Below, piece by piece: positions 8,552 to 17,873 of a DNA stretch of 64,000 nucleotides (position 1 is the first letter of the stretch; the number at the start of each line of letters is the position of its first letter). A program made the position numbers and the translations under genes. The notes under the pieces are model-generated. The model made no database searches. It was not told where the DNA came from and saw nothing but the letters and a program-made list of their open reading frames with translations. Origin of the DNA: Methanobacteriota archaeon (GTDB lineage: Archaea > Methanobacteriota > Methanobacteria > Methanobacteriales > Methanobacteriaceae); assembly GCA_023436175.1 (NCBI GenBank), contig JAEZKE010000095.1:15284-79283 (forward strand), given 5' to 3'.

Positions 8552-9019
8552 TTACAACTCGTAAATTCCAACAAGCCGGGCTTGTACAGTAATATGATCT
8601 GCAATAGCATCCAGCAGCTGTTCACGAGTTAACCCTGGTTTTAAGTTGAGGGCTTTATCAAGGGCATACAGCCAGAAATAATAGTGGTGTGGTCCATGCC
8701 CTGGCGGTGGAGCCGGGCCTCCCCAACCTTGTTCTCCATATCCAGTAGTACCTTCTGTAAACGTTCCTTTTCCTTCACCTTCTCCTATACCTGTAATATC
8801 TGCTGGTATTCCATATACAACCCAGTGAGTAAATCCATAGGGGAGTGGAGCATCTGGATCATGGCAGATTAAAGCAAATTCTTTTGTATCAGGTGGAGTG
8901 CCACTCCATTCTACAGGGGGAGAAATATTATCTCCATCATATACATAACGTTCTGGAATACGCTCCAGAGGGCCAAAAGCAGGGCTGCGTATTTGGAGAT
9001 CTCCTAAATTCAATGCCAT
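8552..9019 (-). CDS. YbhB/YbcL-family PEBP-like protein
   Basis: A 155-residue phosphatidylethanolamine-binding-protein fold. Family signatures are present: F-A-L-I-C-H-D-P-D-A-P near residue 48, F-T-H-W-V-V-Y-G-I-P, and G-P-A-P-P-P-G-H-G-P-H-H-Y-Y-F near residue 105, which form the anion pocket. The length equals bacterial YbhB and the archaeal homologues. It has no signal peptide. ATG 9019 has a strong GGAGGT upstream. Its ligand is unknown. It heads a two-gene unit with the LVIVD protein. Confidence 0.85.
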   Translation of the reverse strand: MALNLGDLQIRSPAFGPLERIPERYVYDGDNISPPVEWSGTPPDTKEFALICHDPDAPLPYGFTHWVVYGIPADITGIGEGEGKGTFTEGTTGYGEQGWGGPAPPPGHGPHHYYFWLYALDKALNLKPGLTREQLLDAIADHITVQARLVGIYEL

Positions 9020-9187
9020 AATAAACCTCCTTTAAAAAATATTTCAATTTTAAATATTTCAACTTGAAAAAGTATTTCTAGTTGTATTATGTAATTGATT
9101 TTTTATATGATCTTTTGTTTAAAAATAACCTTAAAAACAAGTTATATTAATTAAAATAGGTTATTTTAAAAAATAGAATGAAATAAC

Positions 9188-10696
9188 TCATTTTTCAGAG
9201 TAATTCTTAAGATCTATGAGTGCCGGAGCATGTATAACCTGTCCTTTATAATTGTAACGTGACCCATGGCAGGGGCAGTCCCATGTTTTTTCTGCAGTGT
9301 TCCAAACTAAAGTACATCCCCTATGATTACATACTGCCTGTAAACGGTGCATATAACCTTCTTCATCAAGGTATACTGAAAATTTCTTTTTACCATTACC
9401 TATTACTCGAGCTTCACCCCTAGATAAATCAGGAATTTCAATATCAGACGGCCAGGGAATTTTATTTTCCTGGAAATTTCGGGCAGTTTCTAACTTTTCA
9501 TCCTCTGAAGATACAACAGGTTTTGAATCTTTAAATCTTAATGGATTGAATAACTCTGTTAAAGGATTTTGTTTGCCAGTTATAAGATCTGTAATTAAAA
9601 GGGCAGCAGTTGTGGCATGAGTCATGCCCCATCCTCCAAAACCTGTGGCAACATAAACTCCAGGTTTAGATGTTTCTCCAATAATAGGAAAACCATCAGG
9701 AGCAGTATCATCTTGATTAGACCAGTGATATTCGATTGATTCAATTTCCCAATTATCAGCGGTATATTTTTCCAGGCGCTTATAACACTCCCGAGTATCG
9801 ATAGGAGTTCCAACGATTTGATGCTCGCCTGCAATCATGATCATCTTGCCCTTTCCAGTTGGAATTGAACGGTAGGTATGGAATGGGTTAAGACATACAT
9901 ACATTCCATCTGGAAATGGCTCTTTGGCATGATACATCATTATATACGACCTCCTTACTGATAAATAGGCATAAAGACTATCCGGATCATATATAGGAGT
10001 GTGAGTAGCTACTACAATATTATCTGCCTCAATTGAACCTTGATTAGTTTCAATCTTATAAGAAGCCCCCTTTTTTACATTAAGAACTCTCGTATTTTCA
10101 AATATGTAACTTCCTTCGCCTGCTATTTCTTTTGACAGTCCAAGAAGATATTTACGCGGATGAAATTCTGCCTGGTTTTTGTAGACTACGCCTGCTTTTG
10201 CATTGGGCGCAAAAGAAATATATTCAGTGTAAGATACTGGAAGACCAAGTTCGGGCGCTATCTCTGCTTCAGATTTATATATACTTGCTTCCTCTTCAGC
10301 CTCGGTATAAATGTAACAGGGAGTCCTGTGAAAATCGCATTCTATATTATATTTAGATATGAGCTTAGAAACAGATTCTACGGCTTTTAAATTAGCTTCA
10401 GCAAACATCTGAGTCTTTTCTTTACCTAAATTATCCAGCATTGTACTGTAAAAGAATGCATGTGCACTGATCTTTGCAGTAGTGGTGGCAGTTATATCTT
10501 CTACTATACGCCTTGCTTCAATCACTGCAACTGATTTACCGGATTCTTTAAGCATTATTGCAGTTGTAAGGCCTGCTATGCCACCGCCAAGTACGACAAC
10601 ATCCATCTTAAGTCCATTTTCCAGTTTGGAAAAATTAGTCCCAGGAGTACTATCTATCCAGAAGCTTTTTGCTTTTCCAGGTATTTCATCTGACAT
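9188..10696 (-). CDS. FAD-dependent oxidoreductase with C-terminal Rieske domain
   Basis: A 502-residue two-domain redox enzyme. Residues about 28-400 form a DAO/glycine-oxidase-like FAD fold with V-V-L-G-G-G-I-A-G-L-T and a second site A-T-G-F-G-G-W-G-M-T-H. The last 70 residues are a Rieske [2Fe-2S] domain with C-N-H-R-G-C and C-P-C-H-G. The same fusion is common in bacteria, often as an unassigned oxidoreductase. It is probably cytoplasmic. GTAGGAGAT precedes ATG 10696. A small Rieske protein is encoded about 240 bases upstream on the same strand, so the two may exchange electrons. The substrate is unknown. Confidence 0.85.
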   Translation of the reverse strand: MSDEIPGKAKSFWIDSTPGTNFSKLENGLKMDVVVLGGGIAGLTTAIMLKESGKSVAVIEARRIVEDITATTTAKISAHAFFYSTMLDNLGKEKTQMFAEANLKAVESVSKLISKYNIECDFHRTPCYIYTEAEEEASIYKSEAEIAPELGLPVSYTEYISFAPNAKAGVVYKNQAEFHPRKYLLGLSKEIAGEGSYIFENTRVLNVKKGASYKIETNQGSIEADNIVVATHTPIYDPDSLYAYLSVRRSYIMMYHAKEPFPDGMYVCLNPFHTYRSIPTGKGKMIMIAGEHQIVGTPIDTRECYKRLEKYTADNWEIESIEYHWSNQDDTAPDGFPIIGETSKPGVYVATGFGGWGMTHATTAALLITDLITGKQNPLTELFNPLRFKDSKPVVSSEDEKLETARNFQENKIPWPSDIEIPDLSRGEARVIGNGKKKFSVYLDEEGYMHRLQAVCNHRGCTLVWNTAEKTWDCPCHGSRYNYKGQVIHAPALIDLKNYSEK

Positions 10697-10936
10697 TTTA
10701 TCTCCTACCTTTCTAACAATACTAAATTTGCATCTTAAAAATAATGTATCAGCTAATATCTTACTGATTCAAGGATATTCAGTTACTTTATAAACTTAAT
10801 GAAACGCTTGTAGAATGAAATATCTACGGAATTCTAATGTATAACTTTATATTATTATGACTGATACGACTTATTAGGCTTGTGATTTTTAAACAATTTA
10901 GTAATTAAAATTTTAAAACTGGAAATGCCTGTATAC

Positions 10937-11281
10937 TCACTTAATATCAACCAATATACTCTCACCTTCAACTTTGACATTGAAAGCGGGCAGATCATAA
11001 GTTTTTACAGGTGCAATAATTTTCTCCAGACGTTCTGAATATTTTTTGAGTTCCGGAACTTTTTCCGCTCCAGGAATTGATGTAAGGACAGGTTCTTTAA
11101 TGTTCTTTCCAGTAGTAACATCGAATTGAGAAGCATGTAAAGGGCATATAACTGTTGTGCCCTGTAATCTGCCCATTGAAAGCCTTGCATTCATATGGCC
11201 ACATCTGTCGCTTACAGCATAAATTTTTCCGCCAATATTTGCTAAAAGGATTTCAATATCTCCTTCCTCAACATGCCTCAT
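10937..11281 (-). CDS. Small Rieske [2Fe-2S] ferredoxin
   Basis: A Rieske-fold electron carrier. Cluster ligands are C-G-H (near residue 27 of the listed frame) and C-P-L-H (near residue 46). The first ATG is 11281, but the same frame continues upstream with a typical Rieske N-terminus, I-S-F-V-E-V-A-K-I-D-E-V-P-E-G-S, back to ATT 11329-11327, which sits 5 bases after GAGGTG. An in-frame TGA lies just beyond and no ATG, GTG or TTG is available. I therefore think translation begins at that ATT and the true protein is about 130 residues. It may serve the FAD/Rieske enzyme next to it. Confidence 0.85.
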   Translation of the reverse strand: MRHVEEGDIEILLANIGGKIYAVSDRCGHMNARLSMGRLQGTTVICPLHASQFDVTTGKNIKEPVLTSIPGAEKVPELKKYSERLEKIIAPVKTYDLPAFNVKVEGESILVDIK

Positions 11282-11329
11282 GCTTCCTTCAGGTACTTCA
11301 TCTATCTTAGCAACTTCAACAAAACTAAT

Positions 11330-12199
11330 TCTATCACCTCACTCCAAGTCTATTTTTAAAAATAATAACTAATTAAAAACTTATTTACTCAAAAATAAAA
11401 CTAAAAATGATTATAGATGATTTAATTATTTATAATCTAAAATTCTTCTTTATTACATGATTAAAGATTAATTATACTATTTTCACATGCAAATAAACCA
11501 GAAGTAGTAATAATTATTGATCGAGTAACATTTAATAATTTCGCAGGTTAACAGTGAATTAAAAAATATTTCTTAGAATTGAAAATAATTGGAGATAAAT
11601 TCTTTTATCCAAGTGATAGCATGCAAAAACTTCGTTTTTGCTGCCCAGAAAATCTTCGATTTTCGACGGCGAGGCAGAATTAAATTGTCTTGAAATCTTT
11701 AGATGATTTAAAATAGAAATTCGTATTGTTTCCCTATCTCTGAGCGGTACCCTGATTAATTGTTCTGAAATCTTATTGAGGATTTAAAGAAAAGAATTTA
11801 AAATCAGATTTTGATTTCAACTTTACGAGCGAAGCAAATCCACTTGTTTTGAAATCTTGATTGAATTTAATAGAAGAAGTTAATAGGTTTAAAATAGAAC
11901 TTAAAATAGAATTCGCTTTGATTTTAGATTTCCGGAGCAAAAAACGCAGTTTTTTGCGAGGCCGTCGAAAAATTTTCAATTTTTCGGGCCACAAAATCAA
12001 AGATTTTGTAGGATTTTAAATTAAATTTTTTTTAAGAAAGCCCTCGAAAATCAGAGATTTTCGGGGCATGTGAAAATTTTCAATTTTCACTGCCACAAAA
12101 TTGAAAATTTTGTGAGCACCAAAAATACTGTCAAAATCTTTGATTTTGACGCCACGAAAATTGAAAATTTTCGTTGGCTTCGTATTTTTGAGTGTTTAG
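11330..12199. repeat. 870-base non-coding region with hairpin clusters
   Basis: No convincing gene is present; the open frame at 11773-12000 is low-complexity repeat. Hairpins include GCAAAAAC-TTC-GTTTTTGC (11623-11641), GAAAATC-TTC-GATTTTC (11648-11664), GCAAAAAAC/GTTTTTTGC (11937-11957), CGAAAAATT/AATTTTTCG (11966-11986), ACAAAATC/GATTTTGT (11991-12009), GTGAAAATT/AATTTTCAC (12070-12090) and CACAAAATT/AATTTTGTG (12094-12114). At 12119-12190 an outer stem AAAAATAC/GTATTTTT encloses two hairpins separated by CGCCA and followed by GCTTCG. Between clusters there are direct repeats of GATTTAAAATAGAA type around 11700-11930. Confidence 0.75.
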
Positions 12200-12275
<76 letters not shown>

Positions 12276-12443
12276 ATTTAAATAATTTTTGAATTATGAT
12301 CAAAATAAAAATGGTACATTAAATAGCTTATAACTTCATTCATTATAAATTTATTGTAATTTAGAGTTGAAAATAAATGAAAAAAAGTTTCTATCTGTAT
12401 TCAAAGAAACATTACTTTCTATACACATGAAATAATTAACTTA

Positions 12444-13199
12444 TTAGGACTTTGGAATCACTAATGGGACCCCTTCAAATTTTTCAACATGTACATCAAC
12501 ACCATAGGTTTCTTTTATAATTTCAGGAGTTATAACCTCCTTTCCGCCAGTTGTAAATACTTGACCTTCTTTTAATATTATAAACTTGTCCGAATATCTA
12601 AGCGCGAGATTTATATCATGCATTACCACAATTGAAGCAATATTATGTGTATTTGACACTTCCCTTATGATATTCATCACTTCTAACTGATTTTTTAAGT
12701 CCAGATCACTTGTAGGTTCGTCCAAAAGCAAAATTCGGGGTTCCTGAACTAATGCCCTTGCAATAACAACTTTTTGTAATTCTCCACCGCTCAATTCGTT
12801 TATGTATCGAAGTGAATACTCCTCAAGATTCATGATCTTCAGTATTTTCTCTGTCAGTTCTATATCTTTTTTAGAAACATCCCATTTTATGTAAGGTTTT
12901 CTACCGAGTAAAACTGCGTCAAATACTGTGACAAACCCTGTTTCTGAACTTTGGGGCACATAACCAATTTTTCTTGCAATTTCGATGTCTTTCATTTTCT
13001 TCAGGTCCCTGTCTTCAACGAAGATCATGCCTTCTTTAAACTTCAAAATCCGGTTTATGCATTTCATCAAAGTGGATTTTCCAGACCCGTTAATACCCAG
13101 TATTGAAACAAAATCTCCTTTTTTAACCTTAAAGTTTACATCCTTGAGTACTGTCGCATTCCCATATGAAAATTCAATTTTATCAACTGAAAGAACCAT
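12444..13199 (-). CDS. FecE/BtuD-type ABC transporter ATP-binding protein
   Basis: A 251-residue ATPase of an iron-siderophore, haem or cobalamin-class importer. Walker A is G-I-N-G-S-G-K-S-T near residue 35, the signature is L-S-G-G-E-L-Q-K near 135, and Walker B is I-L-L-L-D-E-P-T-S-D. It ends the operon: binding protein, methyltransferase, permease and ATPase, each separated by at most about 30 bases. It would drive uptake across the cytoplasmic membrane. GGGGCGAT precedes ATG 13199, one base after the permease stop. The substrate is not fixed by sequence; the context suggests a metal chelate or corrinoid. Confidence 0.9.
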   Translation of the reverse strand: MVLSVDKIEFSYGNATVLKDVNFKVKKGDFVSILGINGSGKSTLMKCINRILKFKEGMIFVEDRDLKKMKDIEIARKIGYVPQSSETGFVTVFDAVLLGRKPYIKWDVSKKDIELTEKILKIMNLEEYSLRYINELSGGELQKVVIARALVQEPRILLLDEPTSDLDLKNQLEVMNIIREVSNTHNIASIVVMHDINLALRYSDKFIILKEGQVFTTGGKEVITPEIIKETYGVDVHVEKFEGVPLVIPKS

Positions 13200-13200
13200 T

Positions 13201-14259
13201 CTATCGCCCCATTTTTATTATTAGATAAAAGAACAGAGGTGCCCCTAAAAAGGACGTTATAATACCCACCGGCAGTATAATAGGTGACAAGACCGCCCTT
13301 GCAATTGTATCAGATACTAGCAGTATTAAAGCGCCAAGAATAGCTGATGAGGGGATTAAAAACCTGTGATCATTTCCTATAATTCTCCTCATGATGTGGG
13401 GAGCTATTAAACTCACAAAACCTATAACTCCCAGAAATGCCACCACTACCGCTGATGTAAATGAAGAGATCAACATTCCATGCAGCCTTATACGTTCTGT
13501 ATTAACTCCTAACCCTTTTGCAGTTTCTTCTCCACTTTCAAGGCTATTGTAATCCCATGCATGATACATGAAATATATCAAGGCAGGTATCAGGAGTACA
13601 AACATGATCCAGACGTCGTTCCACATTGCCTTTCCAACATCCCCAAATGTCCAGAAAACAGTGGCTGCGACCTGAGTATCAGATGCAAAGTACTGTAAAA
13701 ACTGTATTCCTGCAACAAACAGGGAACTCATCGCCACCCCTGCAAGTATCATCGCTTCAGGCGTTATACCTCTAGCCCTGGCTATTAATAGGATTATGCT
13801 GACACCAATCATTGCCCCTGCAAATGCTGCCAGAACTGTGAGATAGGGGTTATTTATAATAACTGCGTCGGCCTGTACGCTGTTTAAAGTTCCTGCCCCC
13901 AAAACTATAATTGCAAATGCTGCCCCAAAAGCTGCTCCCTGGGTAATTCCCATAGTATAAGGGCTGGCTAAAGGGTTTCTGAGTACATTTTGCATTATGC
14001 ACCCTTCAATACCCATACAGCACCCTGCAATTATGGCTGCCAGAATCCTTGGAATACGGATATTCCAGATGATCAAAGCTCCATCTGCCTGCCTGTTAAT
14101 TAAGGCATTGACTATGTCATATACTGATAAATTTGCGGCACCTACTTTAATGGAACAGATTACGGCTATAACCATAGCTATAACTAAAAAAGCCCCAATG
14201 TACGTTTTATTCCGTATATATGACTTATAATCTGTTACTGTTTTATCTTTAAAGCTCAA
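13201..14259 (-). CDS. FecCD-family ABC transporter permease
   Basis: A 352-residue integral membrane protein of the BtuC/FecCD family with about ten hydrophobic segments. Family motifs include R-I-P-R-I-L-A-A, N-P-L-A-S-P-Y-T-M-G-I and the cytoplasmic coupling region G-F-V-S-L-I-A-P-H-I-M-R-R. The start is TTG 14259, two bases after the stop of the methyltransferase gene, with GTGAGAT ahead of it; an ATG is not available near the expected N-terminus. It forms the pore of the importer with the ATPase downstream and one or both binding proteins upstream. Confidence 0.9.
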   Translation of the reverse strand: MSFKDKTVTDYKSYIRNKTYIGAFLVIAMVIAVICSIKVGAANLSVYDIVNALINRQADGALIIWNIRIPRILAAIIAGCCMGIEGCIMQNVLRNPLASPYTMGITQGAAFGAAFAIIVLGAGTLNSVQADAVIINNPYLTVLAAFAGAMIGVSIILLIARARGITPEAMILAGVAMSSLFVAGIQFLQYFASDTQVAATVFWTFGDVGKAMWNDVWIMFVLLIPALIYFMYHAWDYNSLESGEETAKGLGVNTERIRLHGMLISSFTSAVVVAFLGVIGFVSLIAPHIMRRIIGNDHRFLIPSSAILGALILLVSDTIARAVLSPIILPVGIITSFLGAPLFFYLIIKMGR

Positions 14260-14260
14260 T

Positions 14261-15310
14261 TTATCTCACTTTTTTAGCTATTACAATTTTGTCCCTTGAA
14301 ATTCTTCCAAAAGGGGTGTTAAAACGAGTTATGGGGTGCACATCCACCACTGAAAATCCAAGGTCTTCCAAAAATTCAAGGTATTCATCAAACAATAGAT
14401 CTCCTTTAAATGTGAATTTTCTGCCTGTTTTATGGGATTTTTCAAAATTGGTGAAGTTCCATTCCATATCATCCAGAATATCTTCTAAAGAACCCGGGCT
14501 GTCTTCTGGAAAGTACTGCTTGTTTACAAATAATCCACCCATATTCAGAGAATTGTAAACTTTTTCAGCTATTTTGGGGTTCTTACCCCCTGGATTGTAT
14601 GATGAAAAAATTACGTCGTAACTTCCGCCAAAATCATCGACGTAAAAGTTTCCAGGAATAGTCTGAACACTGGAATCATATCTCTCAATAAACTTCTTGG
14701 TTTCCTCTAAAACAGCAGGGAGGTCAAATACATAGCACTGCAAGTCTGGATTTACCTGGCTAAAAGCGATAGGGTACATTCCGTGGCCTCCCGCAAGGTC
14801 AAGTAAAGTCTCTGCACTTTTAAATTCATCGTAACTTGCCACCAGTTCAACTGTATCCTGCAGCTCACCGCATAAGCAGTCGTCAGCCATTCTCTGCACA
14901 ACCATAGGGAAAATAATCTCTTCTTTCTTCGTTATATGTCCTTTTATGCTTTTAGATAAGTTATTCCATAGATTAACATTTTCTTCTAAAGCAGATATGC
15001 ATTTAGTCCTATTGTAGCTAGATTTTGAGTTTAAATATAACTGTGAAGATCTTGTGTTTTTATAGAGCCCTCCCGATTTTTCTACCAGGTTCAAGTTTAC
15101 AAGTATCTCTAAAAGGTAGTTTGCCATCGCTGGTTTAATTCCAAGTTTTTCAGAAAGCTGCCTGTAAGTCATTTCCTGTTCTAAAATGTCAAAAACTCCC
15201 AGTTCTATGGAAGTTTTCAGGACATTGTATATTTTTAAGCCGTTTAAAGTATTTTCAATAATTCCATGCAGGTCCTCTGCTGAAGCATCTGGACGTTCTG
15301 TAATATTCAT
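14261..15310 (-). CDS. SAM-dependent methyltransferase, O-methyltransferase type (copy 1)
   Basis: A 349-residue enzyme. The first 90 residues form a winged-helix dimerisation domain typical of plant-type and BchU/CrtF-type methyltransferases. SAM motif I is L-L-D-L-A-G-G-H-G-M-Y near residue 165. No substrate can be assigned, though BchU relatives methylate tetrapyrroles. I start at ATG 15310, since GTG 15319 lies within the GGGGTGAAGG ribosome site and the paralogue at 16789-17838 also begins M-N-I-T-E-R-P. It lies between binding protein 1 and the permease, so its product may modify the imported compound or make a ligand for the importer. Confidence 0.85.
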   Translation of the reverse strand: MNITERPDASAEDLHGIIENTLNGLKIYNVLKTSIELGVFDILEQEMTYRQLSEKLGIKPAMANYLLEILVNLNLVEKSGGLYKNTRSSQLYLNSKSSYNRTKCISALEENVNLWNNLSKSIKGHITKKEEIIFPMVVQRMADDCLCGELQDTVELVASYDEFKSAETLLDLAGGHGMYPIAFSQVNPDLQCYVFDLPAVLEETKKFIERYDSSVQTIPGNFYVDDFGGSYDVIFSSYNPGGKNPKIAEKVYNSLNMGGLFVNKQYFPEDSPGSLEDILDDMEWNFTNFEKSHKTGRKFTFKGDLLFDEYLEFLEDLGFSVVDVHPITRFNTPFGRISRDKIVIAKKVR

Positions 15311-15337
15311 TTCCTTCACCCCTAAAAAAAGAATTTA

Positions 15338-16456
15338 TTAAAGATTTAACTGTTTAAATCCTCCATATTTCTCCTTCAGACCGCTGTATATCGATGCACC
15401 ATTTCCAATATCGAAGTTGGTGAATATTTCACCAGCTTTTTCCTCTGGATTCACATCTTTAAACTGCTCTGGATAAAGTACTTTCCCAATATAGTACGCA
15501 TTGGCAAACATTTCATCCTTATTATAACTATAAGCACAGTAAGTTAAAATTCCATAAATATTTCCATCTTTTATAGCTTTAAGATTGTTATATTCAGGAT
15601 TTTTACTGGTATCATTTGTTACAGCTGCTAAACTGCCCTCTTCAATGAAGATAAAATCAGGATTCCATGTTATCAACTGCTCTGGGTCTATTTGAACCGC
15701 GTTAGAAGTAGCATTAGCCATATTACCTACTTCACTGGCGACATTTGAAGCATTCATCATTACAAACGGAGGATAATACGGATTAGTGGACGTAATACCG
15801 TGGGCTCCCCTGTAAGCCTGGCCACCAACATATGCTGTCTGTTTACTGCTGTCTGAGACGTTTTTTGTTCGGTTTGCAAGGTCTTCCTGGGTAGACTTAA
15901 TGTAACTGATAAGTTCCTCTGCCCGGTCTTCCTTGCCTAAGACTTTTCCCATTACTCTTAAAGATTTTTCATAGGTATCCATCTGCTGAGATGTTCCAAC
16001 CGCCCCAGTATATACAACAACAGCAGGAATGCCTGTTTTATTTTGTATTGTATCTGCATCATCTGCACTTCGGGCAAATACCACATCTGGTCTAAGTTTA
16101 GCTATTTCCTCATAATTTATTATGTTTTTACTTCCATCTCCAACCACAGGAAGGTTCATCAATTCAGGATGGGCCATTATGTATGGCAATGAGTTTCCAA
16201 TCCCAGTAGAATTAGTTTCTACCTGTTCTATTCCAACCATCTTATCACTGGCATTCAAGTACACTATTTCCCTACCTGAACACCCTGTTCCCACAACTTT
16301 ATTTACCTGAGCTGGAACCTGAACTGTCCTACCTGCAACGTCAGTTATAGAAACAGTGTTCCCGCTGCTTGAACTTGCACTTCCCCATGAATAGATCAAA
16401 GTTCCTCCTAATACTATGACAATAATTATAACACCTGTTATAAACTTTGCATTCAT
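15338..16456 (-). CDS. FecB/BtuF-type substrate-binding protein (copy 1)
   Basis: A 372-residue extracytoplasmic binding protein. A hydrophobic N-terminal segment (residues 6-27) with no lipobox cysteine suggests it stays membrane-anchored. The mature part shows V-S-I-T-D-V-A-G-R-T-V-Q-V-P and repeated Rossmann-like halves of class III binding proteins, which bind siderophores, haem or cobalamin. ATG 16456 follows GGAGGCG. It begins the transport operon and is preceded by the TAATACTTT-type regulatory region. Copy 2 has exactly the same length. The two may recognise different forms of the ligand. Confidence 0.9.
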   Translation of the reverse strand: MNAKFITGVIIIVIVLGGTLIYSWGSASSSSGNTVSITDVAGRTVQVPAQVNKVVGTGCSGREIVYLNASDKMVGIEQVETNSTGIGNSLPYIMAHPELMNLPVVGDGSKNIINYEEIAKLRPDVVFARSADDADTIQNKTGIPAVVVYTGAVGTSQQMDTYEKSLRVMGKVLGKEDRAEELISYIKSTQEDLANRTKNVSDSSKQTAYVGGQAYRGAHGITSTNPYYPPFVMMNASNVASEVGNMANATSNAVQIDPEQLITWNPDFIFIEEGSLAAVTNDTSKNPEYNNLKAIKDGNIYGILTYCAYSYNKDEMFANAYYIGKVLYPEQFKDVNPEEKAGEIFTNFDIGNGASIYSGLKEKYGGFKQLNL

Positions 16457-16493
16457 AAAATCGCCTCCATTTTGTATAAATTAAGCAAAATAA

Positions 16494-16630
16494 GATATAA
16501 TACTTTCGATCTAAGTAATAATACCTTTATAAAGGGACTCTCCCAAAGTAATAATTAAAAGTATAATAATAACACATTTATAAGCAAATTCTGAAAACGT
16601 AATACTCAAAAAGGAGTATTTTGTAATACC
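16494..16630 (-). promoter_or_regulatory. Regulatory region of binding-protein copy 1
   Basis: The 332-base gap to the next gene holds a string of related boxes. TATAATACTTT and AAGTAATA face each other at 16494-16520 (TACTT-N7-AAGTA). AAAGTAATAAT follows at 16546-16556. An inverted pair, GTAATACTC and GAGTATT, then GTAATAC, covers 16599-16629. Almost the same arrangement precedes copy 2 at 19031-19168. TATA-like TTTATAA lies at about 16527 and 16578. The rest of the gap, to 16788, has no further signal. Confidence 0.6.
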
Positions 16631-16788
16631 TGCTCATCTGATTCTAATTCCCATTTGAAATTCCAACAGCTCCAAAAAGAGTGATGAAATAAGAAAGTCG
16701 CAACTATTACAAATTCTGGAAAATCCTTCAACATGCGCTTCTTAAATACATTAAATGCCCTGTCGTTATCAACATATTAAACCACTGA

Positions 16789-17838
16789 TTACCTCACTTT
16801 TTTAGCTATTACCATTTTATCCTGTGCTTTATTTCCAAAAGACGTGTTAAAATGGTCTATACGATGTACATCCATTATAGAAAATCCAAGATCTTCTAAA
16901 AATAAAAGATATTTTTCAAATGTCAAATCACCTTTAAATGTGAACCTTTCATTTGCTTTACTGGATTTCTCAAAATTGGTGAAGTTCCATTCCATATTAT
17001 CTAAAAGATCTCCCAATGAGTTTGAACCATCTTCAGGGAAATACTGTTTAGTTATGAACAATCCACCATGAGTTAAAGAACTGTAAACTTTTTCAGCGAT
17101 TTCTGGATTTTTACCTCCCGGATTGTAGGACGAAAAAATGATGTCATAATTTCCACCAAAATCATCGGTGTAAAAATTTCCAGGAATGGTCTGGACACTG
17201 GAATTATATTTTTCGATGTATTTCTGCGTTTCAAGCAGTACATCCAGCAAATCAAAGACATAACACTGTAAATCAGGGTTTATCTGGTTAAAAGCAATTG
17301 AATACATGCCGTGGCCCCCTGCAAGGTCAAGTAAAGTCTTTGCATTTTTAAATTCATCGTAGCGAGATACTAATTCAACTGTATCCTGAAGCTCACCACA
17401 TAAAGCGTCTTCAGCCATTACCTGTATGATAAACTGGAAAAAATTCTCATCTTTCTTTGCTATTTTACCTTTTAAAGTATGATTTAAGTTATTCCAAAGG
17501 TTAAGTGGTTCTTTCATAGACAGTATACAGTTAATTCGCTTATAATCCGATTCAGAGTTTAAATATGTTCTTGAAACAGGCGTATTTTTATAGTTTTCCT
17601 CTTCTTTCTCTATCAATCCTAATTTAATGAGTATTTCTAAGAGATAGTAGGTTAACACTGGTTCAATCTCAAGTTTTTCTGAAAGCTGCTTGCATGTTGC
17701 TTCCTGGTTTAAAATATCAAAAATTCCCATTTCTATGGAAGTTTTTAAGATATTAAATATTTTTAAACCATTAGCAGCGTTTTCAACGGTGCACTGCAGT
17801 CCTTCCAACGATGTTCCTGGGCGTTCTGTAATATTCAT
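16789..17838 (-). CDS. SAM-dependent methyltransferase, O-methyltransferase type (copy 2)
   Basis: A 349-residue paralogue of the protein at 14261-15310, colinear over its whole length. Both have M-N-I-T-E-R-P at the start, L-L-D-L-A-G-G-H-G-M-Y as SAM motif I and I-I-F-S-S-Y-N-P-G-G-K-N-P in the catalytic half. Differences are spread along the sequence, most in the N-terminal dimerisation domain. It lies 35 bases downstream of binding protein 2, repeating the binding protein-methyltransferase order of copy 1. GGTGATAAT precedes ATG 17838. The function is unknown but is probably tied to the same ligand. Confidence 0.85.
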   Translation of the reverse strand: MNITERPGTSLEGLQCTVENAANGLKIFNILKTSIEMGIFDILNQEATCKQLSEKLEIEPVLTYYLLEILIKLGLIEKEEENYKNTPVSRTYLNSESDYKRINCILSMKEPLNLWNNLNHTLKGKIAKKDENFFQFIIQVMAEDALCGELQDTVELVSRYDEFKNAKTLLDLAGGHGMYSIAFNQINPDLQCYVFDLLDVLLETQKYIEKYNSSVQTIPGNFYTDDFGGNYDIIFSSYNPGGKNPEIAEKVYSSLTHGGLFITKQYFPEDGSNSLGDLLDNMEWNFTNFEKSSKANERFTFKGDLTFEKYLLFLEDLGFSIMDVHRIDHFNTSFGNKAQDKMVIAKKVR

Positions 17839-17873
17839 ATTATCACCTTTTAAAGAAATAAAAAAAAAGTAAA

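Noticed and set aside
11773..12000. 75-residue open frame on the minus strand
   Set aside because: It is K/S/F-rich low-complexity translation of direct repeats and hairpins, with no ribosome site and no domain.
11937..12190. CRISPR-like array
   Set aside because: The hairpins are not identical repeats with equal spacers; stems vary and linkers, not repeats, are conserved. No cas gene is in the window.
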